DNA from: a virus
DNA: 35,600 bases
Virus record (IMG/VR): IMGVR_UViG_3300025889_000047
Span: 1 to 35,600 of that record
Reading direction: 5' to 3' (one strand)
Positions 1-7,862 of this stretch are shown piece by piece. How positions within the stretch are numbered: position 1 is the stretch's first letter; the number at the start of each line of letters is the position of its first letter. Made by a program: the position numbers and the translations under genes. The notes under the pieces were generated by a model. It did not search any database, was not told the origin of the DNA, and was given only the letters and a program-made list of their open reading frames with translations.

Positions 1-127
1 ATATAGCAGTCGGGTGGGGTGACCATTCTCTTGTTGGATATCTCACAAGCTACACAGAGACTGATCCCGTTTATACTGCTTCCTCTTGGAACACCACTAC
101 GAATAACTCTAGTAACTGGGATACTGC
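1..127. repeat. Terminal overlap copy 1 (circular joint)
   Basis: Bases 1-127 are identical to 35474-35600. The tail-fibre reading frame continues from the right end into the left end without a break, so the two copies are the same locus seen twice. An exact 127-base overlap is what a de Bruijn assembler run with k=127 leaves on a circular contig (inference). It is unlikely to be a real T7-style direct terminal repeat because it lies inside a coding region. Confidence 0.9.
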
Positions 128-545
128 TTTTGGGTGGGGAAACCATGCTACAGCGGGTTACTTAGATTCTGGTGATATAGGAGTCACAGTACAGGGCTAC
201 GATGTAGCTACTGCAAAAATAGATGAAGCCAACACTTGGACTTTAGAGCAGTCTTTTAAAGAAGTATCTGAAACACAGTACAGCTTAACAGGAACAGTAA
301 TTGATCCAGCAAATGGAACCTTACAGTATAAAACATTAGGTTCAAATACCACATTCACTGAATCATTGGCAGACGGTCAAGCTGTCACACTCATGATTGA
401 CGATGGTACTGCGTACACGATTACATGGCCCACTATTACATGGGTTGGTGGATCAGCACCAACATTGCCTACCTCAGGGTATGCAGTTATCGAGTTATGG
501 CAGATCAACTCTGTTCTTTATGGCGCACACATAGGTGATGCGTAA
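1..545 (+). CDS. Tail fibre protein, C-terminal part (continues from 34336-35473)
   Basis: This is the C-terminal third of the fibre that begins at 34336; the first whole codon here is at base 3 and the stop TAA is at 543-545. Joined across the circular overlap the gene has 1683 bases, or 560 residues. The part here holds two of three WG repeats (NWDIAVGWGDHSLVGYL and NWDTAFGWGNHATAGYL), a repeat type common in phage and bacterial fibre proteins. A beta-rich tip domain of about 115 residues follows. The tip is probably what touches the host receptor. The stop overlaps the next gene in a TAATG junction, so the downstream gene is probably translated by coupling. Confidence 0.88.
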   Translation, partial: IAVGWGDHSLVGYLTSYTETDPVYTASSWNTTTNNSSNWDTAFGWGNHATAGYLDSGDIGVTVQGYDVATAKIDEANTWTLEQSFKEVSETQYSLTGTVIDPANGTLQYKTLGSNTTFTESLADGQAVTLMIDDGTAYTITWPTITWVGGSAPTLPTSGYAVIELWQINSVLYGAHIGDA

Positions 546-1240
546 TGTTTACAGGGCATAAACTAAGAAGAACCACAGGGAACGGCGGTGAACTTAGTTT
601 TAACTTTGAGTTCTTAGCCACTAACGTACAAACAAACAATACCGCCACTAGAACTTTTTCTGCTAACGGTTTGGGAACTGTGCATCCAGAAAGGATGATT
701 GTCGTATCCATTACTTGGGGTGCTACCGCTTCTCGTACACTTAATAGTGCAAGTATCAACGGAGTTTCAGCTACTATTGTTGCCGACCTTAGCGCAACAC
801 AAGGTGGAACAGCGATTGTGTATGCAAAAGTTCCAACTGGAACCAGCGGGGATTATGTTTTTAGCTTTAGTGGTACAACAACCGCTGCAAGAATAGCCAA
901 ATACGCTTTCAATACTACAGCAACAACAGCACTAGATTCTGGAACGGCATCCAACCCTGTTACCACTACCACCCTAACAACGGCAGATATAGAGTGTACA
1001 ACAGGCGGAGTTGTTATTGCAGTTAGGTTTGGCGGTGGATCTGCTACTTGCATTGGAACGTGGTCTGGTACTGATTCCGTTGTAGAAACTGCGGATGCTG
1101 TTACCGAAAGTGATATGTTATGGCATGGGTATGTTCTTACAAGTGAGGACAGTACAACCAACGACTTCACTACAACAGCAAGTTCGTCTACAGCAACACC
1201 AACAATGTCTTGCGCCTCTTTTGAATATACGGTGATTTGA
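545..1240 (+). CDS. Virion-associated beta-rich protein, function unknown
   Basis: A 231-residue protein dominated by Thr, Ser, Ala, Gly and Val with alternating hydrophobic residues, as in all-beta phage adhesins or fibre-associated proteins. No catalytic motif or signal peptide is visible. The ATG at 545 overlaps the fibre stop (TAATG) and an AGGTGA ribosome site lies a few bases upstream, inside the fibre gene. It sits between the fibre and a DUF4376-like gene, so a role as a second receptor-binding or fibre-tip protein is likely (inference from position and composition). The stop TGA at 1238-1240 overlaps the next start. Confidence 0.7.
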   Translation: MFTGHKLRRTTGNGGELSFNFEFLATNVQTNNTATRTFSANGLGTVHPERMIVVSITWGATASRTLNSASINGVSATIVADLSATQGGTAIVYAKVPTGTSGDYVFSFSGTTTAARIAKYAFNTTATTALDSGTASNPVTTTTLTTADIECTTGGVVIAVRFGGGSATCIGTWSGTDSVVETADAVTESDMLWHGYVLTSEDSTTNDFTTTASSSTATPTMSCASFEYTVI

Positions 1241-1749
1241 TGAAAATTTGCAAAGCATTACAGGACGGAACTTTTGCGCCCTATTCATTTGGTGAATTAA
1301 AAGCAGACCACCCACACACAAGTTTTCCTCGCAGTTGGCTTGACGGAACAAACACGGTTGGCTTGGCTGATTATGGTGTCTATCCATATGTTGTTCAGGA
1401 TGACCCAGTATTTGATCCGTACACAGAGACTGTAGTGGATGGCGATCTTATTGAAAGTAGTGGGAGTATTATTCAACAACGAATTATAGTGCCGCTTTCT
1501 GGTGATGAACTGGTAGCAGCGCAAGAAGTCAAAAGGCAGGTGGATAAACTGGCTGGGGTGGAGTTTGAAGGGATCATGTGTTCTGCCACTGCTGAGGATA
1601 TGTGGGGGCTGTCAGCCATTAGAGAATGGATAGTATCTGGGCAAACTGCTAACTTTAAATTTGAGAACGGCAACACGTTGGCGATCACCCCAGAAAACTA
1701 CGCAGCTTTCCAGGCTGTATGGATTCCGTTTAGGGCGAGTTTCTTCTAA
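1240..1749 (+). CDS. DUF4376-like / tail-fibre-assembly-like protein
   Basis: A 169-residue protein. The ATG at 1240 shares its first base with the upstream stop; a TTG one codon earlier is open but is the poorer choice. The C-terminal 60 residues (FEGIMCSATAEDMWGLSAI, then a Phe/Asn-rich stretch ending in a WIPFR motif) look like the DUF4376 domain found next to phage fibre genes. The middle has the 'PYTE' and 'RIIVPLSGDEL' style of fibre-assembly chaperones. I infer that it helps fold or attach the fibre encoded just upstream. Family assignment is from memory of the motif pattern, not from a search. Confidence 0.6.
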   Translation: MKICKALQDGTFAPYSFGELKADHPHTSFPRSWLDGTNTVGLADYGVYPYVVQDDPVFDPYTETVVDGDLIESSGSIIQQRIIVPLSGDELVAAQEVKRQVDKLAGVEFEGIMCSATAEDMWGLSAIREWIVSGQTANFKFENGNTLAITPENYAAFQAVWIPFRASFF

Positions 1750-2027
1750 TGAGCAGCGCAGCTTGTGGTCCAGCGTGGATGCCAAGGTGGTTAAGACAAA
1801 AGTTATTTGGTTGGTTCTTTGAGGCATCCTGTATAAAGCATGACGATGGTTATCGTAAGGGTGGATCAGAGCTTCGCAGGCTGGAATGCGATTGGAAGTT
1901 TTTGATGGCTATGCTGCGTGATACTTTTAATGGGCCAACTACAAAGATTCCTCTAAAACTTGCAGTTGCTATTTCGTTTTTTATTGCTGTCCGTGTTGGC
2001 GGGCCACTATCTTTTAATTATAAGTAG
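1749..2027 (+). CDS. Phospholipase A2-like small protein
   Basis: A 92-residue protein starting in a TAATG overlap with the gene upstream. The N-terminal half carries ACGPAWMPRWLR, then CIKHDDGY at about residues 28-35 and a later Cys-Asp. His-Asp next to Cys followed by a Tyr is the core of secreted and parvoviral phospholipase A2 domains (C-x-x-H-D-x-x-Y). The C-terminus has a hydrophobic stretch (about residues 67-85) that could touch a membrane. If active it would cleave phospholipids during entry or lysis; this is inference from the motif. It is too short for a full sPLA2 but similar in size to compact phage and bacterial versions. Confidence 0.55.
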   Translation: MSSAACGPAWMPRWLRQKLFGWFFEASCIKHDDGYRKGGSELRRLECDWKFLMAMLRDTFNGPTTKIPLKLAVAISFFIAVRVGGPLSFNYK

Positions 2028-2037
2028 GGAGAAACAA

Positions 2038-2289
2038 GTGGAACAAGAATTATTTAATTGGTTAGTTGCTGGGATTAGTGGTTTGCTTGGTTTCTTTCTT
2101 CGTGTCATGTGGGGTGCTGTAACAGACTTACAGAAAGCAGACGAAGAGATAGTTAAAAAAGTAAATCAGATTGAGGTTATTGTTGCTGGTAACTATCTAA
2201 CAAGAGAAGATTTTAATAAGTTCATGGAACGGCTTTATAATAAGCTAGAAACTATTGAAATTAAATTAGACCACAAGGCAGACAAATGA
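2038..2289 (+). CDS. Membrane-anchored coiled-coil small protein
   Basis: An 83-residue protein read from a GTG at 2038; an AGGGAGA ribosome site at 2027-2033 fixes this start, although the frame is open further upstream within the previous gene. Residues 5-30 are hydrophobic (a single membrane segment), and the remainder is a charged helix with heptad-like spacing (EEIVKKVNQIEVIV, LETIEIKLDHK). Such N-in membrane-helix proteins in phages are often holin or antiholin partners or spanin-like, but no specific family is recognised. The last four bases overlap the next gene (ATGA). Confidence 0.65.
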   Translation: MEQELFNWLVAGISGLLGFFLRVMWGAVTDLQKADEEIVKKVNQIEVIVAGNYLTREDFNKFMERLYNKLETIEIKLDHKADK

Positions 2290-2933
2290 CATACCTAGAT
2301 TTAGTTAATAATGTCTTAAAGCGGCTTAGAGAACGTCCTGTTGGTACTATAAACGAATCGCGGTACTCAACTCTGATTGGTGTTATTATCAATGATGCCA
2401 AAGAAGTTGTTGAGAACGCATGGGGTTGGTCTGCCCTTCGTACAACACTTAGTGCTACAACAGAATCCGGCGTGTTTAACTATGTGCTTACAGGATCACA
2501 AAACAAAATTACTATTCTGGATGTGTTGAATGATACGGATGATGTGTTTCTTCGTTATCTGCCAGCACACGAAATGACACAGTACTACCTTATAGGTACT
2601 CCACAAACAGGATCCCCAATACACTACAGCTTTAATGGTGTTGATGTGAATGGAGATACACAAGTTGACATCTATCCAAAACCTGATGGTGCTTATAATC
2701 TTAGGTTTAACTGTATTCTTCGTAATGACGATCTTGTAGCTGATGCTGATACTTTGGTTATTCCAGCAAGACCTGTAGAGCTTCTTGCTTATGCTATCGC
2801 GGTAGAAGAGCGTGGAGAAGATGGTGGTATTAATCCAGCCAGTGCATACGCAAGAGCTAAGAATTCCTTAGATGATGCCATTGCTTTAGATGCAACTAAG
2901 CATCCAGAGGAGACATTGTTTTATGAAGTCTAA
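2286..2933 (+). CDS. Head-tail adaptor / tail tubular protein A-like
   Basis: A 215-residue protein that opens with a helical segment (YLDLVNNVLKRLRERPVG) and continues with the pattern seen in podoviral adaptor or tail tubular A proteins: INDAKEVVENAWGWSALR, a central beta region, and a C-terminal helix near EERGEDGG. In T7-like virions this protein forms the dodecameric ring under the portal. It lies directly upstream of a small protein and the large nozzle-like gene, the usual neighbourhood. The start overlaps the previous stop by four bases. The assignment rests on these motifs and on gene order. Confidence 0.62.
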   Translation: MTYLDLVNNVLKRLRERPVGTINESRYSTLIGVIINDAKEVVENAWGWSALRTTLSATTESGVFNYVLTGSQNKITILDVLNDTDDVFLRYLPAHEMTQYYLIGTPQTGSPIHYSFNGVDVNGDTQVDIYPKPDGAYNLRFNCILRNDDLVADADTLVIPARPVELLAYAIAVEERGEDGGINPASAYARAKNSLDDAIALDATKHPEETLFYEV

Positions 2934-3258
2934 GACGGTATTGGTTGAAAGCCTAGAAACAACGTGGACAACCCTTTATACAGTGCCAGACAACACAAGA
3001 GTAAAATGGGTTATGGCTTTTGCCAGTAACGGTACTGGATCAACTATTAATGATGTGGGAATACGCATTGTAAACAGTGATACCATTACTGTTGTTGGTG
3101 CTAAATCTCTTACTTCTAGTGATTATATATTGTTTGGACAAGCAGGCATTTATGTAATGCTTGAGCCTGGATATGTCATTCAAGGACAGGCTGGTTCTGC
3201 TGGTGTATCTTGTATTTTAACCCTTGAAGAAACTGGTTATATCGTGAGTACATCGTAA
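2923..3258 (+). CDS. Small virion protein, beta-sandwich-like
   Basis: A 111-residue protein starting MKSKTVLVES at 2923, inside the end of the adaptor gene. The frame is open 11 codons further up, but the ATG at 2923 has an AGAGGAGA ribosome site at about the right distance. The sequence is beta-rich with a Gly/Val pattern (YVMLEPGYVIQGQAGSAG), a style common in short proteins encoded next to tail tube or decoration genes. No enzyme motif is present. The stop TAA overlaps the next ATG at 3258, so translation is likely coupled to the nozzle gene. Confidence 0.65.
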   Translation: MKSKTVLVESLETTWTTLYTVPDNTRVKWVMAFASNGTGSTINDVGIRIVNSDTITVVGAKSLTSSDYILFGQAGIYVMLEPGYVIQGQAGSAGVSCILTLEETGYIVSTS

Positions 3259-4820
3259 TGTCTAAAGAACTTAGAACAGCATCTTTAGTAGCACCTGCAT
3301 TTCTTGGGTTAAACACACAAGAATCTAGTGTTGCCAACGATCCAAGATTTGCCCTTGAAGCAAACAACTGTGTTATCGACGAGTATGGAAGGCTTGGTGC
3401 AAGAAAGGGTTGGTTTTATCGTACTACTTCTGGTGGTACTGGGGTTGGGCTTAAGGGAGTTGCACCTTTCCTTGCTATAGACGGAGTAAATACTGTCCTG
3501 TCTTGGTCTGATGATACTTTTTACAAAGGAACCACAGCACTAAGCAGCTTGACAGTAACCACTAGTGATACAGTATCTGATGGCAACTGGCAGTCTGCTG
3601 TACTAAATGATCGTTGTTATTTCTTTCAGATTGGTTATAAGCCCCTATACTATACAAACGAAACAACAACGGATGAATTTAAAAGTATAGATCAACATAC
3701 AGACTACACCGGTACAGCACCAAATGCAAACATCGTTATGTCTGCTTATGGTCGTCTATGGGCTGCTGATACAACAACAAACAAAACAACTGTTTACTTC
3801 TCTGATTTATTGAATGGTGCTAAGTGGGGAACTGGTAGTGCTGGTTCCATTAACATTGCTGGTATCCTTTCAAAAGGATCGGACCAGATTACTGGGCTTG
3901 GTGCACACAATGGTTACTTGATTGTATTTTGTAAGGACAACATTATTATCTTTGAGGACACTGATTCGTTCCAAGGAAGTTTTGATGTAAACACTCTTCG
4001 TTTAGTTGAGGTAATTGATGGTGTTGGTTGCATTGCTAGAGACTCTATACAAAGTATTGGTTCTGATATTCTGTTCTTGTCTGCCACGGGCTTAAGAAGT
4101 CTTGGCAGAACTATTCAAGAAAAGTCTGCACCAATGTCAGATATTACGAAGAACATTCGTGATACATTTGTTAATACGGTAACAAGAGAAACAGACAAAG
4201 ACCTTATTAAATCTGTTTACTTTCCAGAACAAGCATTCTATTTATTGTATCTTCCTAGTGCTGGATTGTCTTATGTATTTGATACTCGTGGTAAACTAGA
4301 AGATACGTCTCTTCGTGTAACTATTTGGCCTGAACAAACACATACAAATTTTGCATACGATAAGACTGATAATGTTCTATACTTAGCACAGACAGATGGG
4401 GTAGCAGAGTACGGCTTGTACACGGATAATGAAGAACCATACTTGATGCGGTACTTTACAAACCATTTTAATTTTGATATGCCAAACATTATCAAGATTG
4501 TTAAAAGGGCTGCTATCACTGCTATTGGTTCATCGTCACAAGAGCTTACACTAAAGATCGGATACGACTATACCACAAACTATTTTAGCTTTCCTTTTAC
4601 ACTTGCTGGTTTGTCTGTCTCTGAGTACGGCATAGCAGAGTATGGTGATAATGCAGATACAATTGCAGAATATAACTCTGGGATTGCACTAGACCGCGTT
4701 GATTCTTCTGTAGCGGGTGCTGGAGACATTATTCAGATTGGCATCGAGACTATGATTAGTGGTGCTCAGATGAGCGTACAAAAACTAGACGTTTATGCAA
4801 AACAAGGTAGGGTTATTTAA
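3258..4820 (+). CDS. Tail nozzle / tubular protein B-like structural protein
   Basis: A 520-residue protein. The N-terminus has a motif widespread in podoviral tail genes: APAFLGLNTQES, an ALEANNCVIDEYGRLGARKGW region at about residues 33-53, followed by many short beta repeats typical of a propeller (NGYLIVFCKDNIIIFEDTDS, SDILFLSATGLRSL). In T7 the equivalent protein gp12 forms the hexameric tail nozzle; P22-like phages use stabilising proteins of similar style. Size is smaller than T7 gp12 (about 790 residues). Position after the adaptor supports the role. The exact ortholog cannot be fixed by eye. Confidence 0.65.
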   Translation: MSKELRTASLVAPAFLGLNTQESSVANDPRFALEANNCVIDEYGRLGARKGWFYRTTSGGTGVGLKGVAPFLAIDGVNTVLSWSDDTFYKGTTALSSLTVTTSDTVSDGNWQSAVLNDRCYFFQIGYKPLYYTNETTTDEFKSIDQHTDYTGTAPNANIVMSAYGRLWAADTTTNKTTVYFSDLLNGAKWGTGSAGSINIAGILSKGSDQITGLGAHNGYLIVFCKDNIIIFEDTDSFQGSFDVNTLRLVEVIDGVGCIARDSIQSIGSDILFLSATGLRSLGRTIQEKSAPMSDITKNIRDTFVNTVTRETDKDLIKSVYFPEQAFYLLYLPSAGLSYVFDTRGKLEDTSLRVTIWPEQTHTNFAYDKTDNVLYLAQTDGVAEYGLYTDNEEPYLMRYFTNHFNFDMPNIIKIVKRAAITAIGSSSQELTLKIGYDYTTNYFSFPFTLAGLSVSEYGIAEYGDNADTIAEYNSGIALDRVDSSVAGAGDIIQIGIETMISGAQMSVQKLDVYAKQGRVI

Positions 4821-4822
4821 CC

Positions 4823-5509
4823 ATGACTGATTACTCAAAGACAACAAACTTTGCATCAAAAGATGCTTTAGCCAGTGGCAATGCAAACAAAATTGTAAAG
4901 GGCACTGAGATTGATGATGAGTTTACCGCAATACAAACAGCTATTGCAACTAAAGCAAACTCAATAAGCCCAACACTAACAGGCACACCACTGTCACCAA
5001 CTGCTGCTCCTGGCACTAATACAACACAGATTGCTACTACTGCTTTTGTTACTGCTGCTGATGTTGCCTCTGCGAGTATTATCACTGCTGCTTACGAGGC
5101 TGCTGATGATGTGCTATCTGATAGACTAACAACAGCAGAGGGCGAGATTGATACTCTTCAAACGGAGTCCTTGGACTACGAAGGTAGGGTATCTGTTCTT
5201 GAAGGTTTTTTTACTGGCAACTCTTTATTAGGAAATAATGGTTATTATATACTACCAGATGGTTTAACAGTGCAGTGGGGTAGAATAACTGGCATTGGAA
5301 CTTTTACAACAGCAACTGTAACTTTTAACATAACTTTTCCAAACGCTGTCTATGCAGTTTTCTGTAGTGAATATGACGGTGAAGAGTATAACAACTCTAC
5401 TGGTGCTGGTCTATATGTGAAGAACAATTCTTGGACTACTTCTGGTTGTGTTCTAGTAAACGATGCTGGAGATAGGGCAGGTGCTTTCTGGTTAGCAATA
5501 GGTAAATAA
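4823..5509 (+). CDS. Short tail fibre / appendage protein with gp53-like C-terminal domain
   Basis: A 228-residue protein. The N-terminal part (DEFTAIQTAIATKAN, then a 'PTLTGTPLSPTAAPGTNTTQ' type linker) matches the attachment segment of many phage fibres. Residues 95-130 form a short coiled coil (LSDRLTTAEGEIDTLQ). The C-terminal domain reads NGYYILPDGLTVQWGRI followed by FPNAVYAVF, the signature of the gp53-like tail-fibre tip domain. I infer a trimeric appendage, a second receptor-binding element separate from the long fibre at 34336/545. It starts three bases after the nozzle stop. Confidence 0.72.
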   Translation: MTDYSKTTNFASKDALASGNANKIVKGTEIDDEFTAIQTAIATKANSISPTLTGTPLSPTAAPGTNTTQIATTAFVTAADVASASIITAAYEAADDVLSDRLTTAEGEIDTLQTESLDYEGRVSVLEGFFTGNSLLGNNGYYILPDGLTVQWGRITGIGTFTTATVTFNITFPNAVYAVFCSEYDGEEYNNSTGAGLYVKNNSWTTSGCVLVNDAGDRAGAFWLAIGK

Positions 5510-5510
5510 A

Positions 5511-5936
5511 ATGCAGATTACTAAACTACCTAATCACGAAATAGATGCTGTCTGGTTTCAAATAAAGGAGTATGTAGAGGGTGCTGCAAAGTATACCTAT
5601 GGTAGATTTACTGCAAACGATATTAAGAATGGTTTAAAAAGAAATCTAAACCAACAGCTTTGGATTGCACACGAAGACAATACAATATACGGCTTTGTTG
5701 TTACTGAGCCACTTGATTACCCACAGCTAAGGTCAATGATAATGCACTTTACTGGTGGATTTGATTTGCACTTATGGAAAGACGACATGATACAAACAAT
5801 ACAAAAGTTTTCCTACACCATTGGTTGTGACATTATTGAGTCACTTGGCCGTGGTGGTTGGGGAAAAGTATTTAAAGACGATGGCTTTCAGTCTCGTTTT
5901 ATGTTTTATGAATTGCCTGTACAGGAGATATACTAA
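5511..5936 (+). CDS. GNAT-fold-like protein (internal virion protein A type)
   Basis: A 141-residue protein with the outline of an acetyltransferase-fold domain: LWIAHEDNTIYGFVV (beta strands), a central helix, and RGGWGKVFKDDGFQSRFMFYEL at the C-terminus, which resembles the acetyl-CoA loop and last strand of GNAT enzymes. In T7-like phages a protein with this position is called internal virion protein A (gp13-like). Whether it acetylates anything is not known from the sequence. An AGGTAA ribosome site precedes the ATG; the stop overlaps the next gene (TAATG). Confidence 0.55.
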   Translation: MQITKLPNHEIDAVWFQIKEYVEGAAKYTYGRFTANDIKNGLKRNLNQQLWIAHEDNTIYGFVVTEPLDYPQLRSMIMHFTGGFDLHLWKDDMIQTIQKFSYTIGCDIIESLGRGGWGKVFKDDGFQSRFMFYELPVQEIY

Positions 5937-6778
5937 TGGGTGGTGGTGGTGGAAAAGGTGGTGGTGGAGGTTCTGCTAAACCAATGCCGGGCGCACAATT
6001 TCAGCCCTATACTTATCGTAGCATTGCTGGAAGTACACAGCTAAAGCAAAACGGGCTTGGATATAATTTTTCACAACAGCTTGATCCTGCGTTACAAGAA
6101 CTATATAGCACAGGGCTCTCACAAGCACAACCTTTACTAAGTAGTTACTTAGAAGGTGCAAGTCGAGAGTTGCCAGCTTTTGGTTTTGATAAAACAATTG
6201 ACCAAGCAACACAGGAATACTTTGCACAACAACAAGCTGCTCTTGATCCTGTTTTTGCACAGCAACGTCAGAAGCTACAGTCTGATCTATTTGGATCAGG
6301 TCGTATGGGGCTTATGCTTGCTGGTGAGACTGCTGGTGCAGGTGCTGGTGGAATGGTACAACCAGATGCGTTTGGTTTAAGTAGAGGCCAGTCACAAGCA
6401 CTGCAAGAAGCCTATGCTAGTTCTCGTGCCTCTGCTGTTAGCGAACAACAACAAGCGTTTAATCAAGCACAGCAACAATACACATTGAACCAAGCAACAC
6501 AACAACAACAGCTTGCTAACCTATTAGCTGGCTATCAAGGTGCATTTGGAACCACTGGTTCTGTACTTGGTCTTGAGCAGGGTCTTGTTACTGGTGCTGC
6601 TGAACGTGAAGCAATGATAAGACAAGCTGCTGCTGCTTCTGCAAATGCTGGTGCTAATCTTGCTGGTGGTGGTGGTGGTGGCAAGGGGTCTGGAATAATG
6701 GATCTTGCTGTTGCCGGTGCTAAAGCTTATGCTGCATATCAAACAAACGGCGCTTCAACTGCCGTCACGGGTCGTTAA
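5936..6778 (+). CDS. Candidate ejection protein, Gly-rich N-terminus and Gln/Ala-rich helix
   Basis: A 280-residue protein starting MGGGGGKGGGGG, with a strong GGAG ribosome site. Residues 45-140 and 140-230 are helical and rich in Gln and Ala (QQAFNQAQQQYTLNQATQQQ); a second Gly run and a short hydrophobic helix (IMDLAVAGAKAYAAY) close the protein. No catalytic site is seen. It is the first of three consecutive large genes between the tail genes and the holin, the place of T7 gp14-gp15-gp16, and is probably the smallest internal core or ejection protein (inference). Confidence 0.62.
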   Translation: MGGGGGKGGGGGSAKPMPGAQFQPYTYRSIAGSTQLKQNGLGYNFSQQLDPALQELYSTGLSQAQPLLSSYLEGASRELPAFGFDKTIDQATQEYFAQQQAALDPVFAQQRQKLQSDLFGSGRMGLMLAGETAGAGAGGMVQPDAFGLSRGQSQALQEAYASSRASAVSEQQQAFNQAQQQYTLNQATQQQQLANLLAGYQGAFGTTGSVLGLEQGLVTGAAEREAMIRQAAAASANAGANLAGGGGGGKGSGIMDLAVAGAKAYAAYQTNGASTAVTGR

Positions 6779-6812
6779 CATTTAACTATGATATGATTGG
6801 AGTAATACGATA

Positions 6813-7832
6813 ATGGCTGGAATGATTAGAAGTATTTTTGGGCCAACTACAGAAGAGCTTAGGGCTAAAAGATTAAAAAGATCGCAAGACCTTTTGGAAA
6901 GTACTTTTAACACAAGAAATTTTGAGCAAAGACAGACACAACAGGCTGGTACTCTGCTTGGCCTTGGTGCTGCTTTTTTAAAAAATAAATACTCTGGCGA
7001 TCCAGAAATGGAAAAGGCGCAGCAAGCAGAAGCACAACAAACTGCACTTAACGAAAGACTCGCCAATGTTGACAGGCCGGATGATCCTCGTCGTTTTATG
7101 ATTTTAGCAGATGCAGCAAAAGAGGTTGGAGACCAAGAAGGGTATACCAAATATATAAACTTAGCTGCTAATTATGAACAACTTGCAGAACGTCGCAGAC
7201 AGCAATACAGGGATGAACAGATCAAGGGGGCAGATGAACTTTCTGATGAACTTGATATGCGCGATAAAGGAGTTGCTTTATCAACAATTTTTGATAAAGA
7301 TATTTCAGAAGAAGAAAGAAATAAAGCATTACAAAATTTTTATCAGGTTGGTGGTACAGCTAATGACCTGTATGCTTATCAACAAATTGGTGAAAATCTT
7401 TCAAAGGGCAGTCAAGGAATAACCAAACGCCAAGAAGCTATAACAGATAAATTTGTGTCTGGCCTTACTAATGCATTTGATCCTATAGAGTATTATCAAA
7501 GTTTTAAATCTGTTTACGGTGATGATTTTGTAGTGCCAGAGTCTTTCTTAGATCAATTTAAAACTGACGAAAATAATACTAATGACAATGGTGGTAACGG
7601 TGGTAATGGTGATAATACACAAAAAGAAGGATCCGCTGGCGAACTTGGTATTAGCCAGTTTAAACTTCCAAAGTTAAATTTACCAGACTACTGGGAGTGG
7701 TATTCTTCTACTGGCAAGAAAGAATTAGAAAAACCAAAAGATCCAAATGAACTTGGTATTAGCCAGTTTAAACTTCCAGATTTAAACTTTACAACTTATA
7801 AAGATTTATATAAAAATACAAACGGAAAGTAA
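6813..7832 (+). CDS. Candidate internal core / ejection protein with C-terminal repeat
   Basis: A 339-residue, highly charged and mostly helical protein (FGPTTEELRAKRLKRSQD, EEERNKALQNFYQ). An Asn/Gly/Asp-rich linker at about residues 250-272 leads to two copies of the motif ELGISQFKLP at residues 277-286 and 313-322, each followed by a Leu-Asn and Tyr-rich tail. The second position in the ejection-protein block suggests a gp15-like role in DNA delivery. The paired motif could be a docking site for the 1270-residue protein or the portal (inference). No enzyme motif is visible. Confidence 0.6.
   Translation: MAGMIRSIFGPTTEELRAKRLKRSQDLLESTFNTRNFEQRQTQQAGTLLGLGAAFLKNKYSGDPEMEKAQQAEAQQTALNERLANVDRPDDPRRFMILADAAKEVGDQEGYTKYINLAANYEQLAERRRQQYRDEQIKGADELSDELDMRDKGVALSTIFDKDISEEERNKALQNFYQVGGTANDLYAYQQIGENLSKGSQGITKRQEAITDKFVSGLTNAFDPIEYYQSFKSVYGDDFVVPESFLDQFKTDENNTNDNGGNGGNGDNTQKEGSAGELGISQFKLPKLNLPDYWEWYSSTGKKELEKPKDPNELGISQFKLPDLNFTTYKDLYKNTNGK
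7641..7778 (+). repeat. Exact 30-base direct repeat within an ejection-protein gene
   Basis: The same 30 bases occur at 7641-7670 and 7749-7778, 108 bases apart and in frame, coding ELGISQFKLP twice. The flanking codons have diverged while the 30-mer is perfect at all third positions, which suggests a recent duplication, gene conversion, or nucleotide-level constraint. Confidence 0.9.
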
Positions 7833-7862
7833 GGTAAATAGATTTTTAAATAGGAAATTGTA

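Noticed and set aside
1960-2037. Longer start for the 83-aa membrane protein
   Set aside because: The extension lies inside the PLA2-like gene and has no ribosome site, whereas the GTG at 2038 has AGGGAGA.
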